A stretch of DNA of 9,919 bases from Candidatus Omnitrophota bacterium (GTDB taxonomy: Bacteria > Omnitrophota > Gorgyraeia > Gygaellales > Profunditerraquicolaceae): the NCBI GenBank assembly GCA_028717055.1, contig JAQUOO010000042.1, positions 1-9,919 of the forward strand, written 5' to 3'. Positions within the stretch are counted from its first letter, which is position 1, and each line of letters starts with the position of its first letter. Both the position numbers and the translations under genes were made by a program. The notes under the pieces are model-generated. The model was not told where the DNA came from. It did no database searches and saw only the letters and a list, made by a program, of their open reading frames with translations. Shown piece after piece: positions 1 to 6,337 of this stretch.

Positions 1-29
1 CTGTTCGACAGGCAGGAATTTTGTCATTT
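1..29. repeat. short intergenic repeat, copy 1 (cut by window edge)
   Basis: Bases 13-29 match bases 2387-2403 at 16 of 17 positions, in the same orientation. Both copies are preceded by a small inverted repeat (here CTGT-TCG-ACAG). The copies sit on either side of recG. The rest of the 75 bases downstream of recG shows no gene and no convincing terminator. The left part of the element may lie outside the window. Confidence 0.4.
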
Positions 30-75
30 GTCATTGAACTATTATATATTCGTTCCTCAATTATCTCAAGAACTA

Positions 76-2166
76 TCAGCCTGCCAGCATAAACTTTTCA
101 CAATCCGGGAAACGCTGCGCCAATTTCTCTTTTAAAGGCAGATTCTGCCTCTCTTGCAGCCGCGCGTCCAGATTAAGCAATTTTACCGCTTCCTCGCGGG
201 CTCTTTTCAATAATTGCATCTGGGCTAAAGGATTAGCTATCTTTAACTCGCTTAAACCATGCTGAGCCCGGCCAAAGAACTCTCCCGGCCCCCTAATCCT
301 TAAGTCTTCCTCCGCAATCTTAAACCCGTCATTATACTTAATCATCGCGGATAGGCGGCCGCTGGATTGAGCTGTCGGGCCATCCGAAACCAGTAAACAA
401 GCAGATTCATTGCTGCCTCTGCCCACCCTGCCCCGCAATTGATGCAGTTGGCTAAGTCCAAAGCGTTCGGCATGTTCAATAATCATACAAGTAGCATTGG
501 GAATGTCAATGCCTACTTCTAAGACTGTAGTAGAAATCAACACATCAATCTTTCCGGTTTTAAACTCCAGCATAACCCTATCCTGTTCCTCCTGCTTAAG
601 CTTGCCATGAATAAGCCCGAGTTTGAAATCCTTAAATTCTCCGGACTTAAGCTCCGCGAACATTTTTTTGGCTCCGTCAATGTCCAAAGCATAAGATTCT
701 TCAATAACAGGATAAATAATATAAGCCTGCCGGCCTAATTTTAATTCCTGCTTGGCCAAGCTATAGGCCTCTGCCCTCCTTGACTGTTCAAACAAAAGAG
801 TTTTTACCGGGAGCCTGCCAGGAGGAAGTTCATTGATTATGGAAATATCCAAATCTCCGTAAAGCGTTATGGCCAAAGTCCGGGGTATGGGAGTCGCGGT
901 CATAATCAAAACATCCGGGTTTGCCCCTTTAGCCGGTAGAAGCAGACGCTGGGCAACCCCGAATTTATGCTGCTCATCGATAACCACAAACCCAAGATTC
1001 TTAAACTGCAAACTACCTTCTAACAGCGAGTGCGTGCCAATAATCAAATCTATCTTCCCCTCTTTTATCTCCTGATAAATCTTCGCCTTTTCTTTCCTAC
1101 CTAAACTGCTGGTAAGCAATTCTATGCTCAATGATTTTCCGGTTTTGACTTTGGATTGCTGACTTTTAATTTTTTCATAATGCTGGCGGGCCAATATTTC
1201 CGTAGGAGCCATAAACGCAACCTGATACCCTCCCTGAACCGCCATCAAGCTTGCGGCGGCGGCAACTACGGTTTTGCCCGAACCCACGTCTCCCTGCAGA
1301 AGCCTTTGCATCGGTTGCGGCCCGGCCATATCCATCTTAATCTCTTCCAGGGCTTTGCTTTGGGCCTGGGTAAGCTCAAAAGGCAAACCGGATATAAAAG
1401 CCGGGGCCAGTTCTCCGTCAACCTTATGCATTATCCCCTGTTTATCTTTCCTCTTTAATTTACGCAAAACAATAGGCAGCTGGAACAAAAAGAATTCTTC
1501 AAAACTAAGGCGCTTATGGGCTTCTTTTTGCAAATCAGGGCTTTCCGGAAAATGTATATTGAGCAAGGCTTTGGCTAAATTCAACAGATTGTTCCTCTGC
1601 CTTATATCGTAAGGCAGGCATTCTTTGATTTTGGGCAAATATTCATCCAAGGCATTCTTAATCAGGCGGCGTAAGGTTCTCTGCGAAAAGGACCCGGGTA
1701 AGGAATAGACCGGAACCAGGCGCCCGCAAGAAATCCGGGCATCGGTTTCATCAGCGATAATTTCAAACTCCGGATTGCTCATTTGCAGGCGGTTGCCGTA
1801 AAGTTCGACCTTACCGTATAATATAACTTCGGTTTGCACCTTAAGGTAACTTTTTAGATACGGCTGGTTAAACCAAACGCAGGATATCCTGCCTGTTTTG
1901 TCCTCTACGTTGACTTCGGCGATATTAAACCCGCGCCTTTGCCAGGAATTATGCTGGTCAAAAGCCAGAACCTTTGCCCTGATTGTCTGGATTTCGCCAA
2001 GCTTTAACCTGGAAATCGAAATAAGGTTAGCGCGATCTTCATAGCGGCGAGGGAAATAATAAAGCAAATCGCCGACTGTGTTTAGACCGGCGCCGGCGAA
2101 AACCTCGGCCCTCTTCGGACCGATGCCTTTTAAATAGCGGATAGGCGCATGCTCTGGATTATTCAT
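76..2166 (-). CDS. recG: ATP-dependent DNA helicase RecG
   Basis: RecG is a superfamily 2 double-stranded DNA translocase that regresses stalled replication forks and remodels Holliday junctions and R-loops. The 696 residues match the usual full length of about 690. The N-terminus carries the typical YLKGIGPKRA helix-hairpin segment (11-20) and an OB-fold wedge region at roughly 60-140. Helicase motifs are all present: Walker A GDVGSGKT (292-299), DEQH box (397-400), TATP motif III (423-426) and QLRGRVGRG motif VI (576-584). The C-terminal RGPGEFFGRAQHG segment (625-637) matches the translocation (TRG) motif region. The start at 2166 fits the family N-terminus, but no Shine-Dalgarno precedes it. 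A promoter lies directly upstream, so the gene appears to be its own transcription unit. Nothing is truncated. Confidence 0.97.
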   Translation of the reverse strand: MNNPEHAPIRYLKGIGPKRAEVFAGAGLNTVGDLLYYFPRRYEDRANLISISRLKLGEIQTIRAKVLAFDQHNSWQRRGFNIAEVNVEDKTGRISCVWFNQPYLKSYLKVQTEVILYGKVELYGNRLQMSNPEFEIIADETDARISCGRLVPVYSLPGSFSQRTLRRLIKNALDEYLPKIKECLPYDIRQRNNLLNLAKALLNIHFPESPDLQKEAHKRLSFEEFFLFQLPIVLRKLKRKDKQGIMHKVDGELAPAFISGLPFELTQAQSKALEEIKMDMAGPQPMQRLLQGDVGSGKTVVAAAASLMAVQGGYQVAFMAPTEILARQHYEKIKSQQSKVKTGKSLSIELLTSSLGRKEKAKIYQEIKEGKIDLIIGTHSLLEGSLQFKNLGFVVIDEQHKFGVAQRLLLPAKGANPDVLIMTATPIPRTLAITLYGDLDISIINELPPGRLPVKTLLFEQSRRAEAYSLAKQELKLGRQAYIIYPVIEESYALDIDGAKKMFAELKSGEFKDFKLGLIHGKLKQEEQDRVMLEFKTGKIDVLISTTVLEVGIDIPNATCMIIEHAERFGLSQLHQLRGRVGRGSNESACLLVSDGPTAQSSGRLSAMIKYNDGFKIAEEDLRIRGPGEFFGRAQHGLSELKIANPLAQMQLLKRAREEAVKLLNLDARLQERQNLPLKEKLAQRFPDCEKFMLAG

Positions 2167-2177
2167 ATTTAGGAAAT

Positions 2178-2204
2178 ATTATAGTATATAAATATAAATG
2201 TCAA
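2178..2204 (-). promoter_or_regulatory. predicted sigma70-type promoter of recG
   Basis: On the minus strand TTGACA (2204-2199) is followed after 15 bp by TATAAT (2183-2178). Both hexamers are perfect, although the spacer is shorter than the preferred 17 bp. A start about 7 nt past the -10 box would fall near 2171, only about 5 nt before the recG ATG. This agrees with the missing Shine-Dalgarno and suggests a nearly leaderless message. Confidence 0.5.
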
Positions 2205-2244
2205 AGGACAAAGCTCAAAAATTCAAAAGCAATCTCCTTAGATT

Positions 2245-2356
2245 AAATCCCAAAATCCAAGCTTTCAATGACGAATGAAGTTCCAAATTCCAAGTCCCAG
2301 TTTTGGACATTTAACCATTGGGGTTTCATTCGACATTGGGATTTGGTGATTGGCCA
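2245..2356. repeat. imperfect inverted repeat in the recG-antiporter gap
   Basis: The 318-bp gap between the antiporter and recG holds no plausible gene. Most of it is AT-rich, motif-recurrent DNA with many variants of CAAATTCCAA and AATGACGAAT. The best-matched arms are 2267-2279 (AATGACGAATGAA) and 2325-2337 (TTCATTCGACATT), complementary at 12 of 13 positions. Weaker pairing extends outward through AAATCCC on the left and GGGATTTGG on the right. A transcript could form a long imperfect stem. It may be a decayed repeat or miniature element; I do not recognise a named family. Confidence 0.4.
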
Positions 2357-2374
2357 TTTTTTAAGCTTTGCCTG

Positions 2375-2403
2375 CCTGTCGGCAGACAGGAATCTTGTCA
2401 TTT
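2375..2403. repeat. short intergenic repeat, copy 2, with hairpin
   Basis: This copy begins with a perfect inverted repeat, CCTGTC (2375-2380), GGCA loop, GACAGG (2385-2390). It continues into CAGGAATCTTGTCATTT (2387-2403), which matches the start of the window at 16 of 17 bases. The hairpin is not followed by a T-run in either direction, so it is not a good terminator. Confidence 0.45.
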
Positions 2404-2440
2404 TAATTTAATGGACGGCTTGGAATCTAACGAAAACAAG

Positions 2441-2467
2441 AAAACCCCGGAACACCGGGGCTTTTTT
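2441..2467 (-). terminator. intrinsic terminator of the antiporter gene, possibly bidirectional
   Basis: A perfect 6-bp GC stem, CCCCGG (2445-2450) and CCGGGG (2455-2460), has a 4-base loop. On the minus strand it lies 24 bp past the antiporter stop and is followed by TTTTCTTGTTTT. On the plus strand it is followed by a run of six T (2462-2467), so it could also stop transcription coming from the recG side. Confidence 0.85.
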
Positions 2468-2484
2468 GTTTACACCTAAACAGC

Positions 2485-3951
2485 TTATTCTTTTTTCAGA
2501 TGCGCTATATTTTTCTGTAAAACAGAAAAATCCGCTTCGCTGGCAAGAACTAACAAGATATCCCCGCCTTCGATAATTGTAGACCCGGATGGAATGACGA
2601 ATTTGTCGTTTCGGGAAACAAGCATAATGAGGCATTTTTCAGGAACGTTCAAATCGCGAATCATCTTGCCGGCAGCTTCCGAATTATAAGGAACCATCAT
2701 ATCCGTCAACTCCGCATCAATACCTTCTGTCTTTTCGAATTCGATAGGATAACTCGTTTTATTGACCCAGGGGGCGTCCGATTTTAACATCCTGGAGATA
2801 ACCGGAATAGACGTCCCCTGAATGATAACCGAGGAGATGACGATAAAGAAAACAATATTGAAAATGGTATCCGCCTGCGGAATACCCGCCATAAAAGGAA
2901 AAGTTGCCAGGATAATCGGGACAGACCCTCTAAGGCCTACCCAGGCAACCATGGTTTTCTTGCGCAAATTTATTTTAAACGGCAATAAACACAAAAACAC
3001 GCTGATAGGCCGGGCAACTATCATAAGAATAAGCGTGAGCAGTAATCCGGCCCCGATTAACGGAACAATATGCGAAGGGAAAACTAGCAGGCCCAACGTC
3101 ACAAACATCGCGATTTGCATAAGCCAGGCCAGGCCATCATGGAACCTTACGATCATTTTCTTATTGGGAAACTCCGCCTGCCCCAGCATCAAACCCGCAA
3201 GATACACCGCAAGTATCCCATTTCCTTTCAGGAAAACGGCAATTACATAAGTCAAAAGAACCAGCGAAATCATAATGACCGGATAGAGCCCTTCGTAATA
3301 CAATTTCAGGCGATTAATGAAAAAAGCGATGAATCTGGCCATAAGGTAACCTATAAGCGCTCCCATACCCATATCCAGAAAGAACCTGGGAATCAAAGCG
3401 GAGACACTCATATTTTTTACAGTCAAAACACTGATAAAGCCGACAGTCAAGAATACCGCCATCGGATCATTGCTGCCGGATTCAAATTCGAGCAAAGGCT
3501 TCAAGGGTTGTTTTAAGCTTATTCGTTTAGACCTTAAGATGCTAAATACCGCGGCGGCATCAGTTGAAGAAACTATCGAGCCCAGAAGCATGCCTTCCAG
3601 AAAAGAAAATTTTAAGATATAAACGGCGAAAAAACCCGTGATGATTGCGGTAATCAAAACCCCCAATGTCGAAAGAATGATCCCCGGCCAAACAACCGGC
3701 TTGGTATCTTTCCAATTGGTATCCAGGCCTCCGGAAAAGATAATGAAAACAAGGGCCACAAGGCCAATGGATTTGGCCAGCTGCGCGTTATTAAAATAAA
3801 GCCTGCCCAGGCCCTCTGAACCGGCGAGCATTCCGATCAGCAGGAACAACAGCAAAACAGGAATAGCCAGCCTGTCGGAAAGCTTGCTGGAAATAACGCT
3901 CACGAACATCAATACCGCAACCCACAATAAGATAGTTTCAATCGGCATCAT
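2485..3951 (-). CDS. CPA1 family K+(Na+)/H+ antiporter, NhaP2/CvrA-like, with TrkA-C domain
   Basis: This inner-membrane protein should exchange K+ (or Na+) for protons and help control cytoplasmic cation content and pH. Residues 1 to about 390 are a run of hydrophobic helices typical of a 12-13 helix CPA fold. Characteristic motifs are STDAAAV (129-135) and ESGSNDPMA (157-165), which carries the Asn-Asp pair at the ion site. Residues from about 400 to the end form a soluble TrkA-C (RCK-C) regulatory domain with GGDILLVL near its end. At 488 residues it is shorter than the E. coli NhaP2 type, lacking its further C-terminal extension. Two tandem ATGs (3951 and 3948) are possible starts, and neither has a normally spaced Shine-Dalgarno. 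It has its own promoter, a structured leader and a strong terminator, so it is probably monocistronic. K+ versus Na+ preference cannot be read from the sequence. Confidence 0.93.
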   Translation of the reverse strand: MMPIETILLWVAVLMFVSVISSKLSDRLAIPVLLLFLLIGMLAGSEGLGRLYFNNAQLAKSIGLVALVFIIFSGGLDTNWKDTKPVVWPGIILSTLGVLITAIITGFFAVYILKFSFLEGMLLGSIVSSTDAAAVFSILRSKRISLKQPLKPLLEFESGSNDPMAVFLTVGFISVLTVKNMSVSALIPRFFLDMGMGALIGYLMARFIAFFINRLKLYYEGLYPVIMISLVLLTYVIAVFLKGNGILAVYLAGLMLGQAEFPNKKMIVRFHDGLAWLMQIAMFVTLGLLVFPSHIVPLIGAGLLLTLILMIVARPISVFLCLLPFKINLRKKTMVAWVGLRGSVPIILATFPFMAGIPQADTIFNIVFFIVISSVIIQGTSIPVISRMLKSDAPWVNKTSYPIEFEKTEGIDAELTDMMVPYNSEAAGKMIRDLNVPEKCLIMLVSRNDKFVIPSGSTIIEGGDILLVLASEADFSVLQKNIAHLKKE

Positions 3952-4007
3952 AAGAAAATAATTGGGGTAGTTCTAAGTTTCACAAAAATTAGAACTACCC
4001 CTCCTTT
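3952..4007 (-). promoter_or_regulatory. structured ribosome binding region of the antiporter gene
   Basis: On the minus strand a strong Shine-Dalgarno AAAGGAGG (4007-4000) runs directly into a 13-bp perfect stem. The arms are 4001-3989 and 3976-3964, with a 12-nt loop. Then 12 AU-rich bases follow before the ATG at 3951. No other Shine-Dalgarno lies near the start. Unfolded, the GGAGG is almost 50 nt from the ATG. Folded, the stem is looped out and AAAGGA comes within ribosome reach. The last two G of the Shine-Dalgarno are in the stem, so folding also partly hides it. A role in translational control is inferred. Confidence 0.55.
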
Positions 4008-4059
4008 CTTGCGTATTTTATGTTATCCTGCCCATTGGACAGCTAAAGAAAGCAGAAAT

Positions 4060-4087
4060 ATTATACTATACCTCAATAATTATTCAA
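4060..4087 (-). promoter_or_regulatory. predicted sigma70-type promoter of the antiporter gene
   Basis: On the minus strand TTGAAT (4087-4082) is followed after 16 bp by a perfect TATAAT (4065-4060). The predicted start near 4053 gives a leader of about 100 nt. It contains a small hairpin (4042-4028, CTGTCC-AAT-GGGCAG with one G-U pair) as well as the large one next to the start codon. No riboswitch class was recognised in this leader. No terminator was found between the glycosyltransferase stop and this promoter, so read-through is also possible. Confidence 0.55.
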
Positions 4088-4110
4088 GAGTTACAAGGAC
4101 AGAAAGCGCA

Positions 4111-4896
4111 TCAGGTGGCGTCAATCACCGGACACAGCTCCCGGGAATTCTTCATTTCCCAGTATTTCGCATAAGTCATCAGCTGGTATTGGGCTGAAGC
4201 AAGCGCCATCATAAACCCGATGAATCCTTCTTTATACCCCTTCTTGACGATATAAAACTTGAAAAAACGCGAATACATTTTCAAGAGACAAATCCTAAAA
4301 TTCATCTTGCGCTTGTCTCTTATCCATTTCCTGGCCTCAAAATCGGTTTGGTGGTTTAATTTACTGAATAAATTCTGAAAATCCCTGTAGGCATAGTGGA
4401 TAATATCGGATTTAAGGGTGAAGGTTTTCCCTTCAAGAAAAGCCCGGGGATGGTATTCCGCTTCCTCCTCGTATTTGAATTTTGCCTTGGCAAACATCTT
4501 CAGTTTGGCATTCGGATACCAGCCTCCGTATTTAATCCAATGGCTGCCGATAAAATTACGGTGAGGGATGTTATAGCCAAGATAGGCCGGCTTGGCTTCA
4601 AATATTTTAATAATTTCTTCTTTTAACTCCGGAGTCACGCGTTCGTCGGAATCAAGGCTAAGAATATAATCATTCTTGGCCAACGAATAGGCGTAATTAC
4701 GGTGCGCCCCTTCTTTAATCCATTTTTTGACGTATATCTTATCAGTAAATTTCTTTGCTATCTCCAAAGTCTTATCAACGCTCATATCATCAACAACGAT
4801 GATTTCTCCCGCCCAGTCATAAACACTCCTGAGGCAATCTTCAATCACCTCCTGTGAATTCTTGGTTAAAACTACCACTGAAAGATTAATTTTCAT
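4111..4896 (-). CDS. family 2 glycosyltransferase, WaaE/KdtX-like
   Basis: A cytoplasmic inverting GT-A glycosyltransferase that should move a sugar from a nucleotide-sugar onto an envelope acceptor, most likely LPS core or a related glycolipid. The N-terminus is the classic GT2 nucleotide-binding fold: LSVVVLTKN (5-13), DDMSVD (36-41) and the metal-binding DSD (82-84). The GAHRNYAY (63-70) and KYGGWYPNAKLKMF (122-135) segments resemble the WaaE/KdtX subgroup. The 261 residues match that subgroup's usual length. There is no membrane-spanning segment beyond a mildly hydrophobic stretch near 205-235, which may help it sit at the membrane. It has a well-placed GGAG 6 nt before the ATG and lies 32 bp after the DUF2934 gene, so it is probably the last gene of that operon. 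Sugar donor and acceptor cannot be told. Confidence 0.88.
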   Translation of the reverse strand: MKINLSVVVLTKNSQEVIEDCLRSVYDWAGEIIVVDDMSVDKTLEIAKKFTDKIYVKKWIKEGAHRNYAYSLAKNDYILSLDSDERVTPELKEEIIKIFEAKPAYLGYNIPHRNFIGSHWIKYGGWYPNAKLKMFAKAKFKYEEEAEYHPRAFLEGKTFTLKSDIIHYAYRDFQNLFSKLNHQTDFEARKWIRDKRKMNFRICLLKMYSRFFKFYIVKKGYKEGFIGFMMALASAQYQLMTYAKYWEMKNSRELCPVIDAT

Positions 4897-4928
4897 AATG
4901 TTCTCCGTTTATCCTGCGCTTGCTTTTT

Positions 4929-5099
4929 TTAGAAGCTACACCCAGGATATTCTTTTTTCATCTGCTTTTTGACAATCTTTTCGGCCTGGAGCCAATAGTC
5001 CAAATCCCGGCCATGTTTACAACCGTCTTTTTCCCAGAGCTCTTGCGCTTTTATCTTAATGTAATCGGTCAAGTCAATCTTTTTACATTTTGCTTTCAC
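4929..5099 (-). CDS. DUF2934 domain small protein (56 aa, GTG start)
   Basis: This small gene is easy to miss because of its length and GTG start. It encodes a 56-residue, lysine-rich soluble protein. Residues 12-41 fit the DUF2934 pattern: a first helix with AQELWEKDG (18-26), a glycine (G30) and RDLDYWLQAE (31-40). Function of the family is unknown; members are short and often lie near stress or envelope genes. The start is fixed by a strong Shine-Dalgarno AAAGGA (5111-5106), 6 nt from the GTG. Three cysteines (5, 27, 54) are present but do not form a recognisable metal motif. It begins 50 bp after the patatin stop and ends 32 bp before the glycosyltransferase, so cotranscription with both is likely. 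Confidence 0.8.
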   Translation of the reverse strand: MKAKCKKIDLTDYIKIKAQELWEKDGCKHGRDLDYWLQAEKIVKKQMKKEYPGCSF

Positions 5100-5149
5100 G
5101 GAAAATCCTTTTCACTTAAGTTAAAATATTTCTCTTGTTGGATATGCCG

Positions 5150-6337
5150 CTAATCTTTATTTATCCCGGGCGGGGCCTTTTTCCAGTTATAGCCTTTTTG
5201 CGCTTCTTTAAAACCAAGGTCAAAAAGCTCCCGCATTTCAACCGGATCAAAAAGTTCCCTGGCTTTTGATATATGGGTAGACGGGATATAAGCAAGATTA
5301 AAATCGCCCTTACCGTTTTCGGCGAAAATGTAGAGTTGATAAAGATCGCCTATGCTTTGAGCGTTGGTCATAGTCTCAACCGTGCGTTCGGCAATCGCCG
5401 AAAGCGTATCGGGGACTTCTCTGTAAACAGGGTCAACGTAACCATTCCTTATTACGTATATTGCATACTTATTCCTGGAAATATCGATACCTTTTTCTTT
5501 AAGGGCTTTATTAAACCCCTGCAAGACATCGAAAAGAAAAAATACCTGCCTGGTTATCCCTCCGTCAACATGCATCTCGTCATAATCTTGAGTATCGATT
5601 TCCGCGCTTAAATAAACCGGCGGGAAAGCAATTGGGACAGATGCAGATGCCAATATGATTTTGCGGAACAACTTTAAAGCCTTATCATCTCCTATAGACG
5701 CAATCTTGCCCATATCCCAGATAACCAGCCTTTGCGCATCCAGGTTAGTCGTTCCCACATAGAGCCTGCGGCCTTTATTATATTCAATAGCTATCTCTTT
5801 TAGCAATCCTGCGTCGCAATACCGTTCAATAAGGCGTTCCAACGGAAGAGTGCTGACGAAGGAATTAATAAACGGGATACGTAACCGCATAACATCTTTT
5901 GTAGAATGTTTTGTGTAAAATTCTTTTAATTTATCGTCGTATCTACTCCCCAGGAAGGCAAACGGCGCGATTATTGCTCCGGTGCTTATCCCGGTAACAA
6001 CCTTAAAAACCGGGCGCGTCCCGGCTTGCGACCACCCGTTAAGTAACCCCGCCCCATAAGCTCCGTTGGCAGCGCCTCCCGAAATAACAAGCATAGAATA
6101 AGTCCGGGCGGCCTTGAAACTAAGAAAAGAGGGGCTTTCTCTCTCTTCCTGCTCCAGCAACTTCAGGAAATCTTTCTTAAAGGAATCGCTCGGTATTCCG
6201 CCAAAGGCCCGAATATCCTGCATACCGGAAATCCTGACGCTATTTAACAGGTCTTCCGGGACAGCGTGCCGCGCGTTGGCGCAGCCGGAAATAATGAAAA
6301 TGCCGAATATTAACCAACAATAACGTTTCAACATCAC
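5150..6337 (-). CDS. patatin-like phospholipase lipoprotein
   Basis: A patatin-fold serine acyl hydrolase predicted to cleave acyl chains from phospholipids at the cell envelope. Residues 1-19 form a lipoprotein signal peptide with lipobox ISGC; lipidation would be on Cys19, and Ala20 favours sorting to the outer membrane. The catalytic parts are the glycine-rich oxyanion loop SGGAANGAYGAG (86-97), the nucleophile elbow GISTG (116-120, Ser118) and the dyad aspartate in DGG (258-260). All key residues are intact. The C-terminal 130 residues follow the patatin core without a known domain. The radical SAM stop TGA (6336-6334) overlaps the ATG at 6334 by one base, so translation is coupled. Three starts compete: GTG 6337, ATG 6334 and TTG 6331; the AGAGG Shine-Dalgarno is spaced best for TTG and very close to ATG. 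The lipobox is unaffected by the choice. Confidence 0.9.
   Translation of the reverse strand: MMLKRYCWLIFGIFIISGCANARHAVPEDLLNSVRISGMQDIRAFGGIPSDSFKKDFLKLLEQEERESPSFLSFKAARTYSMLVISGGAANGAYGAGLLNGWSQAGTRPVFKVVTGISTGAIIAPFAFLGSRYDDKLKEFYTKHSTKDVMRLRIPFINSFVSTLPLERLIERYCDAGLLKEIAIEYNKGRRLYVGTTNLDAQRLVIWDMGKIASIGDDKALKLFRKIILASASVPIAFPPVYLSAEIDTQDYDEMHVDGGITRQVFFLFDVLQGFNKALKEKGIDISRNKYAIYVIRNGYVDPVYREVPDTLSAIAERTVETMTNAQSIGDLYQLYIFAENGKGDFNLAYIPSTHISKARELFDPVEMRELFDLGFKEAQKGYNWKKAPPGINKD

Noticed and set aside
1274..1612. Plus-strand open frames antisense to recG (also 869-1075 and 1156-1458)
   Set aside because: They mirror the well-conserved recG coding frame, show no recognisable domain, and contain odd composition typical of shadow frames.
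2375..2390. CCTGTC-GGCA-GACAGG hairpin as a terminator
   Set aside because: No T-run follows on either strand, and a proper terminator for the neighbouring gene lies at 2441-2467.
2408..2635. Minus-strand 75-residue frame overlapping the antiporter 3' end
   Set aside because: It runs through the antiporter terminator hairpin and overlaps the conserved TrkA-C coding region in another frame.
3115..3516. Plus-strand open frames antisense to the antiporter (also 2822-3250)
   Set aside because: They lie wholly within a clear membrane transporter gene and have no domain or ribosome binding site support.
3952..3984. Possible leader peptide (GTG start, 11 codons) ending on the antiporter start codon
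   Set aside because: The GTG at 3984 is about 16 nt from the Shine-Dalgarno and sits in the hairpin loop, so initiation there is unlikely without further evidence.
4920..5153. Plus-strand 77-residue open frame over the DUF2934 gene
   Set aside because: The minus strand here encodes a recognisable domain with an ideal Shine-Dalgarno; the plus-strand frame has neither.
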